From positions 1-15,435 of the forward strand of contig JBNLBT010000076.1 of the NCBI GenBank assembly GCA_050303435.1: a stretch of DNA of 15,435 nt. Direction: 5' to 3'. A program made the position numbers and the translations under genes. This document shows positions 7,016-13,873 of the stretch, one piece after another. The stretch's first letter is position 1, and every line of letters starts with the position of its first letter. This DNA is from JBNLBT01 sp050303435 (GTDB lineage: Bacteria; Pseudomonadota; Gammaproteobacteria; Xanthomonadales; Marinicellaceae). Under the pieces are notes generated by a model that saw only the letters and a list, made by a program, of their open reading frames with translations, was not told where the DNA came from and searched no databases.

Positions 7016-7948
7016 TCAGCATTTGAACGGCCCGTCGATGGTTGGCTGCAAGGGCAGGCGCGCCTGCAGCCAGGCAAACGCTGCGCTGTCGGCTTCAACC
7101 GGATCGCTCACGTGGGCGAGAAAATCCGGGTGCTGAAACCAGCGGTGATAGTGCAGCAACACCGCTTCATGCCAGCGCGGGTGGCCGTCGCGTTGGCGCA
7201 GGCGCGGATGGAACGGCAGCGGGTAGTTGTGCGTCGGCGGTGCAATGCGCACCGGCGCAGCCAGTCGCGCGGCGGTCACAGACAGGGTCATTTGTTCAAT
7301 GAAGCCGTAATCGGCGCCGTGCCGCGACTGCTCGGAGTCGGTGCGAATCCGTGCGTGCATCAAGGCCGTAAAATCGGCTTTCCAGCGGCGGAAAAAATCG
7401 CCCAGTTGATTGGCCAGCACAAAGCCGGAATTGTAATACGGCCGGATGCGTTCGCCGCCGACCGTGGTCAGCAGCTCCGCCGCCGGCAATGGCAAATCAA
7501 AGAAATCAAAGGCCCGGCGCCAAAAACCGTCCTGGGGGTCGTCGGCGCCGCAAGAACCGATGCCCTGGTTGTCCACCGGCCGCATGGCCAGCAACGGCCC
7601 GTTCAACAGATCTGCGTCCAGCGGGTTGATGAACACGGTGTCGGTGTCCAGCAACAGCACGCCGCGGTGGGCCTGCATCGCTTCGATGTGCGCGCTGGCG
7701 TGAATGCCGTTGCACAGGGGAAAATAGTCAAACGCGCGGTTCAGTGGCTCGATCAACACCTCGGCGCCCAGCGATCGCAGCCGTTGCACGGTGTCGGCGG
7801 TCGGTTCATGGCCTGCGCGCACACAGCAGGCGTAAACGTCCACCGCCTCCGGGCCGGCGACCCAGGTGCGAATGGATTCAACCAGCAGACAGGCCTGCTG
7901 TTCCAGCACGCCGCGCTCAACGATCAACACAATGGCGAGATCTTTCAT
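7016..7948 (-). CDS. Putative GT-A fold glycosyltransferase (DxD protein)
   Basis: A 310-residue soluble protein. It begins with a beta-strand/helix pair typical of GT-A nucleotide-sugar transferases (MKDLAIVLIVERGVLEQQAC). It has a DxD metal/nucleotide-sugar site in VLLLDTDTVFINPLD (97-111) and, later, an acceptor-side motif YYNSGFVLAN (171-180) like those in GT8-type and related enzymes. HYHRW near the C-terminus may supply a late metal-binding His. No signal peptide or membrane helix is seen, so it is probably cytoplasmic. It is divergent from the sulfotransferase at 8071 and upstream of the FkbM methyltransferase, which suggests it adds a sugar to the molecule that those enzymes modify. 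The ribosome site is weak, and the leader can form a five-bp hairpin (7952-7965). The exact family and sugar are not determined. Confidence 0.7.
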   Translation of the reverse strand: MKDLAIVLIVERGVLEQQACLLVESIRTWVAGPEAVDVYACCVRAGHEPTADTVQRLRSLGAEVLIEPLNRAFDYFPLCNGIHASAHIEAMQAHRGVLLLDTDTVFINPLDADLLNGPLLAMRPVDNQGIGSCGADDPQDGFWRRAFDFFDLPLPAAELLTTVGGERIRPYYNSGFVLANQLGDFFRRWKADFTALMHARIRTDSEQSRHGADYGFIEQMTLSVTAARLAAPVRIAPPTHNYPLPFHPRLRQRDGHPRWHEAVLLHYHRWFQHPDFLAHVSDPVEADSAAFAWLQARLPLQPTIDGPFKC

Positions 7949-7990
7949 GGGATGCCTCGGGGCATTTTTACTCCGCGTGTGATTGCACTC

Positions 7991-8040
7991 TGTTACAATG
8001 TGGCGCCGGGTGCATGCGCGCCCGGAGCCGCCTCATTGTA
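7991..8040. promoter_or_regulatory. Divergent regulatory region: extended -10 inside a long imperfect inverted repeat
   Basis: TGT-TACAAT (7991-7999) is a near-consensus extended -10 pointing at the sulfotransferase ATG at 8071. The mirror copy CATTGTA (8034-8040) reads TACAATG on the other strand, pointing at the glycosyltransferase. Between them, CCGGGTGC (8006-8013) and GCGCCCGG (8018-8025) form an 8-bp stem (one G-U pair in RNA) around ATGC. No good -35 is seen on either side. The layout suggests one site controlling both divergent units, either as a protein-bound operator or a leader hairpin. Confidence 0.45.
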
Positions 8041-8070
8041 CGGCTTTTGACAAACCAGCGAAACACCGGC

Positions 8071-8865
8071 ATGACATTAAAACTTGATCAACCCGCCCTT
8101 CAAGCCCTGTGCGCCCAGGTGCCGGATTCCGCGCTGGCGCGGCTTGAATCCGTGGTCCTGTTTGTCGGCCATGCGCACAGCGGCCACTCGCTGGTAGGTG
8201 CTTTGCTGGACGCGCACCCGGAGGTGGCCATCAGCAATCACGTCAACCTGCCATATCTGCTGCGTGAACACGACCTGGACTGGCGGCAACTGATGCGCAT
8301 TCTGTACGCGCGCGCGCAACTCAACGCCGACGACGCGGCCTGGCACAACACCGGTTACCGCTACCGCGTGGACGGCGCCTGGCAGGGCCGCAGCGCGGCA
8401 CCCAAAGTGCTCGGCGACAAACAGGGCGGCGCCAGCACGCGGGTGCTGCGGCAGACGCCGGCGCTGCTGGATGAACTGCTGGCCGCGCCGCAACCGGTGC
8501 GGTTCATTTATGTGCACCGCAACCCGCGCGACAACGTCGCCGCCTTCGCGCACTACTGGGGTGAGTCGTTGGGTCCACAGCACGTGCAGCGTTACCTGGA
8601 AAACCACCGCGCCGTGCAAGCCATACAAAATCGCGTGGCGCCCGAACGCTTCTTTGCCCTGGCGCACGAGGATTTCATCGCCGATCCGGGGCACTGGCTG
8701 ATGCGCCTGTTTGACTTTCTTACAGTGCCCGCCGACGCGGCGCAGATTGAACCCTGGCTGTCGCTGGTGCGCAGCACACCACACCGGCGGCGCGAGCATC
8801 ACCGCTGGCCGGCGGAACTGGAGCGGGCCCTGGAAACGGGCCTGGCGCGCGACGCCGATGACTGA
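8071..8865 (+). CDS. Sulfotransferase family protein (type A)
   Basis: A 264-residue protein with the fold of PAPS-dependent sulfotransferases, which move sulfate from PAPS to an OH or NH2 group. The 5'-phosphosulfate loop reads VVLFVGHAHSGHSLVGALLD (28-47). It is unusual in having H-x-H-S-G-H-S where most relatives have P-R-S-G-T-T. KVLGDKQGG (112-120) is the usual second segment. The 3'-phosphate motif is FIYVHRNPRDNVAAFAHYW (145-163), with the Arg kept. There is no signal peptide, so it acts in the cytoplasm. The ATG at 8071 is the first that gives a sensible N-terminus; no clear ribosome site precedes it. Its 3' end overlaps the next gene by eight bases. The acceptor is unknown. Confidence 0.85.
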   Translation: MTLKLDQPALQALCAQVPDSALARLESVVLFVGHAHSGHSLVGALLDAHPEVAISNHVNLPYLLREHDLDWRQLMRILYARAQLNADDAAWHNTGYRYRVDGAWQGRSAAPKVLGDKQGGASTRVLRQTPALLDELLAAPQPVRFIYVHRNPRDNVAAFAHYWGESLGPQHVQRYLENHRAVQAIQNRVAPERFFALAHEDFIADPGHWLMRLFDFLTVPADAAQIEPWLSLVRSTPHRRREHHRWPAELERALETGLARDADD

Positions 8866-9565
8866 CGCGGTGGACCTGTATGTGTTCATTCACGTGCCAA
8901 AAACCGGCGGCACCACGCTGCGCACGCATTTCCAGACGCATTTAAAGGATCAGCAGGACTTTGTGCATTTCGCCGACAAGGGCGATGCCGAGGCGCGCGC
9001 CGCCGGCCTGACGCCGTTCGCCGAACGCAGCGCCGCCGAGCAGTTGCGCACGCGCGTGCTGCTGGGGCACAACCTGACCCGTGAATTCGTCGAGGCCTTG
9101 CCGCACCGGCGCAAACACACCGTGCTGGTGTACCGCGACCCGGTGGCCTGGGACATTTCGCGCTACAACCAGGCCATGCACGAATGGCGCGGCCGCGGCC
9201 AGGACGCCGTTGCGTTCCTGACCTGGTGCAACGAACACGAACGCATCCACAGCCAGTTTGACTGGTTTGACTTTCGCTACGTGCAAAACCGGGTGTACCG
9301 CCCGCGCCCGCAGGCCGAACGACTGGCCGCGATACAACAGGCGTTGCTGCGGGTGGACGCGGTGGTGCCATTGCAGCGATTGCAGCCGGCGCTGGTGCCG
9401 ATTTTTGACGCTTTGCGCGTGCCGCACGCCCTGCAGGCCAAAAACGTCACCCAGGTGCGCAACAAAAACCACTACCGCGAGGACGCTGAAAGCCGCGCGT
9501 GGCTGGAAAAACAGGCGAATCTGGACCGCCCGTTGATCGATTGGATAAAAAATAAATTTTTTTGA
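8858..9565 (+). CDS. Sulfotransferase, 2-OST-like 'HVPKTGGTTL' type (type B, copy 1)
   Basis: A 235-residue protein starting at the ATG at 8858, inside the last codons of the preceding sulfotransferase (8-bp overlap, translational coupling). The N-terminal phosphosulfate loop FIHVPKTGGTTLRTHF (10-25) is that of the heparan-sulfate 2-O-sulfotransferase-like group (Sulfotransfer_2 and relatives). The 3'-phosphate segment is VYRDPVAWDISRYN (91-104). ERIHSQFDWF (128-137) is shared with the gene at 13139, to which it is clearly paralogous along its whole length. The family sulfates sugars or other polar acceptors. The last codons are AT-rich and the stop (TGA, 9563-9565) sits inside the promoter of the next gene. 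A longer frame from 8711 overlaps the upstream gene too far and was not chosen. Confidence 0.85.
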   Translation: MTDAVDLYVFIHVPKTGGTTLRTHFQTHLKDQQDFVHFADKGDAEARAAGLTPFAERSAAEQLRTRVLLGHNLTREFVEALPHRRKHTVLVYRDPVAWDISRYNQAMHEWRGRGQDAVAFLTWCNEHERIHSQFDWFDFRYVQNRVYRPRPQAERLAAIQQALLRVDAVVPLQRLQPALVPIFDALRVPHALQAKNVTQVRNKNHYREDAESRAWLEKQANLDRPLIDWIKNKFF

Positions 9566-9590
9566 CCGATATCTGACGCTGTGCTAGTCT
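9562..9590 (+). promoter_or_regulatory. Promoter of the six-cysteine secreted protein
   Basis: TTGACC (9562-9567), a 17-base spacer and an extended -10, TGC-TAGTCT (9582-9590). The -35 overlaps the stop codon of the upstream sulfotransferase, so this gene has its own promoter rather than relying on read-through. The leader is about 42 bases, AT-rich, with GCGAGAA (9628-9634) as the ribosome site before the ATG at 9639. Confidence 0.65.
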
Positions 9591-9638
9591 AAGTCAGTAA
9601 TTGTGGATTAACTTGTTCAATTTTTAGCGAGAAATACT

Positions 9639-10394
9639 ATGAAATTTTTAACCAAAGCCATTGCAGCCACTGCATTGATCGCCGCCAGCAACTTTGCCCT
9701 GGCAGGTCCTGACCCCTGTCCGGACACCAACATGAACGCCTGGAGTGTGGTGGAAAACCCGGATTCACGTTTGACCGTTGAAGCCGCTGCGGGCATGGGT
9801 GGCAGCGCGTGTGGCCTGCAAGCCGCTGTTGACATCGACAACAGACATTATGTACAGGACGATTCCCCGGTGGCTGAGCAAAGATACCGCTTCCGTTCAT
9901 GCATCCAGAACAACGACATGGTTATGCCGACCACCGGCACCTTCAGACGCCTGAAGTTCCACAACCTGCGTTGCCCGGGTGGCAGCACATGCCCGTTCCG
10001 TCAGCTGGTGCAAATCAAACTGGAAAACGATCCGACCAATGGCCTGCAGCTGAACGGCTACGTGCGCAACGGCGACGGCCTGACCCCGCCGATCGGCAAC
10101 GGCCCGTCCAAAGATTCATTCCTGGCCGACATTCCGGATTCCGGTCCTGTTGCGGTTGAATACGACCTGGACATCACCCAAGGCCGTTTCAGACTGTGGG
10201 TTAACGCCACCAGCGAATCCGATCCGCCTGCGGTTGACAAAACTGTTGACCTGAGCCTGTGGACCGACGGCGCCGATTCTGCCAGAATGGGCACGCTGAA
10301 CAACCCGACCAGCATCACTGAAGGTCAGTCCATGTACATCGACGAGTTTGAAAGCAGACGTCAAACTTTCATCGGTGGTGACTGCTCCAACTAA
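9639..10394 (+). CDS. Secreted six-cysteine protein of unknown function
   Basis: A 251-residue protein with a textbook signal peptide, MKFLTKAIAATALIAASNFA then LA before GPD. The mature part has six cysteines (27, 58, 88, 112, 118, 249), enough for three disulfides. It looks beta-rich: RYRFRSCIQ, FRRLKFHNL, LVQIKLEND, VAVEYDLDITQGRFRLWVN and SMYIDEFESRR alternate in the manner of a jelly-roll or lectin-like sandwich. I do not recognise the family. It sits between two sulfotransferase units but has its own good promoter and a strong terminator. Arginine is coded mostly by CGT and AGA (six AGA of about 15), unlike the CGC-rich neighbours, which suggests high expression or a different origin. 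It may be a surface protein, or an acceptor or binder of the modified product; that is a guess from position. Confidence 0.75.
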   Translation: MKFLTKAIAATALIAASNFALAGPDPCPDTNMNAWSVVENPDSRLTVEAAAGMGGSACGLQAAVDIDNRHYVQDDSPVAEQRYRFRSCIQNNDMVMPTTGTFRRLKFHNLRCPGGSTCPFRQLVQIKLENDPTNGLQLNGYVRNGDGLTPPIGNGPSKDSFLADIPDSGPVAVEYDLDITQGRFRLWVNATSESDPPAVDKTVDLSLWTDGADSARMGTLNNPTSITEGQSMYIDEFESRRQTFIGGDCSN

Positions 10395-10420
10395 GATTCG
10401 ACGATCTTTAAAAGTCAAAA

Positions 10421-10449
10421 AAGCCCGCGCAACCCGCGGGCTTTTTTTT
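10421..10449 (+). terminator. Strong rho-independent terminator
   Basis: GCCCGCG (10423-10429) and CGCGGGC (10435-10441) pair over a five-base loop, flanked by A-runs upstream and followed by eight T (10442-10449). It lies 26 bases after the stop of the secreted protein gene and insulates it from the sulfotransferase downstream. Confidence 0.93.
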
Positions 10450-10461
10450 GTCCCGCTGTTG

Positions 10462-10467
10462 TATAAT
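10462..10467 (+). promoter_or_regulatory. Consensus -10 (TATAAT) giving a nearly leaderless transcript
   Basis: A perfect TATAAT ends eight bases before the ATG at 10476, so transcription would start at or within a few bases of the start codon. The -35 position falls in the terminator's GGGC-T tract and has no good match. No Shine-Dalgarno sequence is present. Confidence 0.45.
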
Positions 10468-10475
10468 TGCGACCC

Positions 10476-11363
10476 ATGATTCCACCGCTGCTGTTCATCG
10501 TCGGCATGCAGAAATCCGGCACCACACTGCTCAACCGCCTGCTGATGATGCAAGACGACATCGACAACCCGTTTCTGCCGGAAGGCAAGGCCTTGTGGGG
10601 CGACGACCCGCCTTTCAACCCCGAACAGGCGCCCTGCGGTGCCCTGTTTCAGGCACACGGCGGCCGCCGTGGCCACCACCTGACGGCCGATGACTACTCA
10701 ACTGCAGATCATGAATTGCTGCGTGCGCGCCTGCGCGAACGGCACACGCCCGGCACCGTTCTGTTGAGCAAAAACCCCTACAACGCGGTGCGCATCGGCT
10801 GGCTGCGGGCGCATTTTCCCGACGCGGTGATCGTCTGCATGCTGCGCCAGCCGCTGGCCAATGTGTATTCGCTGTACAAAAAATTTCATCCGCACGAACA
10901 CATCGGCGCGCCGCCGCAAGACGGCTGGTGGGGCATCAAACCGGACCGCTGGGAAGACCTGAAAAACGCCGACGTGCTGCAGCAACTGGCCGAGCAATGG
11001 TGCGCGGTCAACCGGGAAATCCTGGCCCACCGCGCGCAATTGGACCTGTGCATCGAATATGGCGCGCTGTGCGCGCAACCCAACGCCTGGCTGGACCGCA
11101 TCCTCGCCGCCTGCAAATTGCCGGCCAATTCGCGCCCGGTGGCGGCGTTGGACAACCGCGACCACGAACAGGCCTCCGGCAGCCGGCTCAAATCCGCCAA
11201 CAAGGAATTTGCCCAACGCGGCGATCTGTCGCTCGCCGGGCTGCGCAACGAAGCAACCGAGCTGGCGCCGTTCAGCGCGTCACAACGTGAAAAAATCAAC
11301 GCCGTTTGTGCACCGCTGTGGCGTGAACTGCAAGCCTTGAGTCGTGCCGATGTCGACGCTTAA
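10476..11363 (+). CDS. Sulfotransferase family protein (type C)
   Basis: A 295-residue PAPS-dependent sulfotransferase with a canonical phosphosulfate loop near the N-terminus, LFIVGMQKSGTTLLNRLL (6-23). Substrate-side segment LLSKNPYNAVRIGWL follows at 96-110, and the 3'-phosphate motif is VIVCMLRQPLANVYSLYKKF (118-137). It closely fits the general Sulfotransfer family (heparan-sulfotransferase-like) and differs from the types at 8071 and 8858. The ATG at 10476 places the loop at residue 6, as usual. A TTG at 10467 is in frame but overlaps the -10 element and was rejected as the start. Its end overlaps the membrane phosphotransferase gene by 14 bases, so the two are translated together. No signal peptide; cytoplasmic. 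Confidence 0.88.
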   Translation: MIPPLLFIVGMQKSGTTLLNRLLMMQDDIDNPFLPEGKALWGDDPPFNPEQAPCGALFQAHGGRRGHHLTADDYSTADHELLRARLRERHTPGTVLLSKNPYNAVRIGWLRAHFPDAVIVCMLRQPLANVYSLYKKFHPHEHIGAPPQDGWWGIKPDRWEDLKNADVLQQLAEQWCAVNREILAHRAQLDLCIEYGALCAQPNAWLDRILAACKLPANSRPVAALDNRDHEQASGSRLKSANKEFAQRGDLSLAGLRNEATELAPFSASQREKINAVCAPLWRELQALSRADVDA

Positions 11364-13149
11364 ACTGCTGCGCTACCCGCTGATCTATCTGCTGCTGTCC
11401 TGGCTGCTGGTGGGCGCGCTGTATCACAGCCTGCTGCCCTGGCTGATCGACACCGGCCGCGACTTGCGCATGTATCACAGCGGCTGGCTGATTGAAGCCG
11501 GCCTGGTGGCCTTGCTGGCCTGGCTGTGCCTGGTGGTGTTTCTCCGACCGTGGTTTGCGTTGCTGCTGAGCGTCTGTGTGTACCTGTTTTTTCTTGCCGT
11601 CAACGCGGTGAAAATCCACCACCTGGCCACGCCGGTGCTGCCGGTGGATTTCACCCAGCTGGACGATCTGTTCCGCACCTGGTCGCTGTTTGTGACCTTT
11701 CTGCCGTATCTGCTGGCGGTGATCGCGGGTTTCTCGCTGCTCATCTGGCTGGGGCTGCGGCACAGCCAGGCCCGCGCGTCGCTGCGCCGGGGCCGTTGGT
11801 TGCTGGCCGCGCCGTTGCTGGGGCTGCTGGCCGCGCTGTGGCTGAACAACACCGCGGTGTCGCTGCAACTTCGTGATTTGGGTATCTACTACAAGAAAAA
11901 CTCCAATCTGATGGTGCGCGGCCTGAAATACGGTTTTGCCACCAATTTCACCCAGGCCCTGATGTTTTCTTCGGCCCTGCAGGAACCGCCCGGTTACAGC
12001 CGCGAAGCGATCGATGCAATCATCGATCGGCACGGCCTGCTGCCGGAAAACACGCCACCGACCGAGCCGCGTTACGACAACATCGTTGTGCTGATGGTGG
12101 AATCCTGGATTGATCCGGAGATGTTCAACATCCGCCTCAATCGCGACCCGATCCCGAATTTTCACCGCATGCGGCGGCAAATGGACGGGCGGGTGTTGAG
12201 TCCGGTGTACGGCGGCAAGTCGATCAACGCCGAATTTGAATTGATGACCGGTATGAGCAATCGCTTTACGCCGGTGGAATCCATCGCCTACCGTGAATTC
12301 GTTACCCGGCCGATCCCGTCTTTGCCGCGCACGCTGAAACGTCACGGCTATGAAACCAGCGTCATTCAGGTGGTCAAGATGTCCGGTTTCGGTTACGCCA
12401 AGGTGTACGACCACATCGCCGTGGACCGGCGGATTTCCGTGGTCGGTGAACGCTTGCGGCAGGTCGATCCGACCGGCCGCTGGGCTTCGGCCGAGCAGCT
12501 CGGCGAAGAAATCATGGCGCTGACCGACCGCCAGGCCCGCTCCTTTGTGTTTGTGTTTCCGAATTCCACACATTCACCCTGGACCATGGCCGATTACCCC
12601 GAATCCGACCTGCGCGTGATCTCGCCGCAGTACGAACAGCCCCAGGCCGATTACGTCAGCGGCTATTTCAATGCCTTGAATCACGTGGATCAGACGCTCG
12701 GCACCTTGCTCGACCATTACAGCAACAGCGACGAATCGACGCTGATTCTGATGCTCGGTGATCACCAGCCGGCGCTGGCCTTTCATCACATTGAACTGGC
12801 CGCGCGGGCGATGTCTGAAGTTGAAACCACCGAAGAAAAATTCAGCGTGCCGGCCGCCATCTGGAGCAATCACCCGTTGCCCGCCGGACGGTTTAACCTG
12901 AGCATGAACTTTCTGCCCTCCCTGTTGCTGCAACTGAACGGCATTCAGCCGCGCGGCTGGCTGCAATTCAATGATCAGCTGCGCCAACGCCTGGGCATGA
13001 TCTCCCTGCTGGTGCGCGATGAAGCGGGGGCCTTGTATGAAGAGCCGCCGGCGGCACTGCAGCCCCTCATCGATGACTACGAATTGTTGCAGTACGACCT
13101 GTTGGGCGGTGAAGGGCGTCTGATGCAGCGCTTGCACAATGATCCTTGA
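11350..13149 (+). CDS. LtaS/MdoB-like membrane phosphotransferase (alkaline-phosphatase superfamily)
   Basis: A 599-residue protein with five N-terminal membrane helices (about 9-30, 44-65, 66-88, 113-136, 150-166) and an extracytoplasmic catalytic domain, the LTA synthase layout. Catalytic residues line up with LtaS: E251 in VVLMVESW, the nucleophile position in YGGKSINAEFELMTG (Ser291, where LtaS has Thr), H408 in FPNSTHSPW, and D471/H472 in MLGDHQPA. Relatives transfer phosphoglycerol or similar groups from lipids to glycans or lipids on the outer face of the inner membrane. There is no CxPxR sulfatase motif, so it is not a formylglycine sulfatase. The ATG at 11350 is preferred over a GTG at 11344 because GAG lies eight bases upstream. 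It overlaps the sulfotransferases on both sides (14 and 11 bases), so the three work as one operon. Confidence 0.87.
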   Translation: MSTLKLLRYPLIYLLLSWLLVGALYHSLLPWLIDTGRDLRMYHSGWLIEAGLVALLAWLCLVVFLRPWFALLLSVCVYLFFLAVNAVKIHHLATPVLPVDFTQLDDLFRTWSLFVTFLPYLLAVIAGFSLLIWLGLRHSQARASLRRGRWLLAAPLLGLLAALWLNNTAVSLQLRDLGIYYKKNSNLMVRGLKYGFATNFTQALMFSSALQEPPGYSREAIDAIIDRHGLLPENTPPTEPRYDNIVVLMVESWIDPEMFNIRLNRDPIPNFHRMRRQMDGRVLSPVYGGKSINAEFELMTGMSNRFTPVESIAYREFVTRPIPSLPRTLKRHGYETSVIQVVKMSGFGYAKVYDHIAVDRRISVVGERLRQVDPTGRWASAEQLGEEIMALTDRQARSFVFVFPNSTHSPWTMADYPESDLRVISPQYEQPQADYVSGYFNALNHVDQTLGTLLDHYSNSDESTLILMLGDHQPALAFHHIELAARAMSEVETTEEKFSVPAAIWSNHPLPAGRFNLSMNFLPSLLLQLNGIQPRGWLQFNDQLRQRLGMISLLVRDEAGALYEEPPAALQPLIDDYELLQYDLLGGEGRLMQRLHNDP

Positions 13150-13867
13150 TTTCAGTCAACGGTATTTTCTGCTGCCGCACATCCCCAAGACCGCGGGCAC
13201 TTCGCTGCGTTTTCACTTTCATGCCCACCTGGCCAGTCACAGCGAATTCGTGCACTGGTCTCACCGCGGCCGTCGCGAGGCGCGCGCGCAAAGCCTGTCG
13301 CCATACGATGAAGCCGATGCCGGCCAGCGGGCGCAGGCGCGGGTGGTGTTTGGGCACCTGGTGGACCGCAACACCGAAACGCATTTTTTACCGCGAGCGC
13401 CGCTGCGAGTCTTGTTGTTCCGTTCTCCGCGCGACTGGGAAATTTCGCGCTATAACCACCGCATGAATAACCGTCTGAAACGCGGGCTTGCGGTGCTGCC
13501 GTTTGCCCAATGGGTGTCACAGGAAGAGCCCATCCACAGTCAGTTCGACTGGCTGTTGCGACACTACGCGGGTCTGCCCAGGGCGCGCGTGATGCCACAG
13601 GCCGAACGCGATCGGCGGGCGCTGGAACTGCTGGATTCGTTTCACTGGCTGGTGCCGCTGGAGGATTTTGATGCCTTGATGCAGCCGCTGTTCGATGCCC
13701 TCGGGGTGCCGGCCTTGCGGCAGCGGCGCAACGTCAGCGGCGCCGACCGCGGCGCGCATTTCCAGGACACCGCGGTCAACCGCGAGCTGCTGGAAACGCT
13801 GTGCGCACGCGACGCGGCATTGTTCCAGACGTTGCGGGCGCGCGCCGCCAATCAGCACGTCGGTTGA
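13139..13867 (+). CDS. Sulfotransferase, 2-OST-like 'HIPKTAGTSL' type (type B, copy 2)
   Basis: A 242-residue paralogue of the gene at 8858. The phosphosulfate loop is HIPKTAGTSLRFHF (14-27), the 3'-phosphate segment is LLFRSPRDWEISRYNHRM (92-109), and EPIHSQFDWL (130-139) and MPQAER are shared with its sister. The start ATG at 13139 lies inside the end of the phosphotransferase gene (11-bp overlap). Its 3' end is six bases from the convergent sulfotransferase-like gene, with no clear terminator between. Pairing with a membrane phosphotransferase suggests both act on the same molecule, the sulfotransferase in the cytoplasm and the phosphotransferase outside. Family confidence is high; the acceptor is unknown. 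Confidence 0.86.
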   Translation: MILDFSQRYFLLPHIPKTAGTSLRFHFHAHLASHSEFVHWSHRGRREARAQSLSPYDEADAGQRAQARVVFGHLVDRNTETHFLPRAPLRVLLFRSPRDWEISRYNHRMNNRLKRGLAVLPFAQWVSQEEPIHSQFDWLLRHYAGLPRARVMPQAERDRRALELLDSFHWLVPLEDFDALMQPLFDALGVPALRQRRNVSGADRGAHFQDTAVNRELLETLCARDAALFQTLRARAANQHVG

Positions 13868-13873
13868 AACGCA

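Noticed and set aside
7952..7969. Hairpin ATGCC-TCGG-GGCAT with T-run, resembling a plus-strand terminator
   Set aside because: No plus-strand gene lies upstream to be terminated, and the stem is only five bp. It is noted only as a leader hairpin of the minus-strand gene.
6848..8050. A 400-codon plus-strand frame across the glycosyltransferase gene
   Set aside because: Shadow of the minus-strand gene; it also runs through the divergent promoter region without a ribosome site.
11296..12573. A 425-codon antisense open frame under the phosphotransferase gene
   Set aside because: Low-complexity His/Gln/Arg-rich product with no start signal; the plus strand carries clear membrane helices and catalytic motifs.
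11350..13149. Formylglycine-dependent sulfatase, which would pair neatly with sulfotransferases
   Set aside because: There is no C/S-x-P-x-R motif. The five-helix plus LtaS-type active-site arrangement fits a phosphotransferase better.
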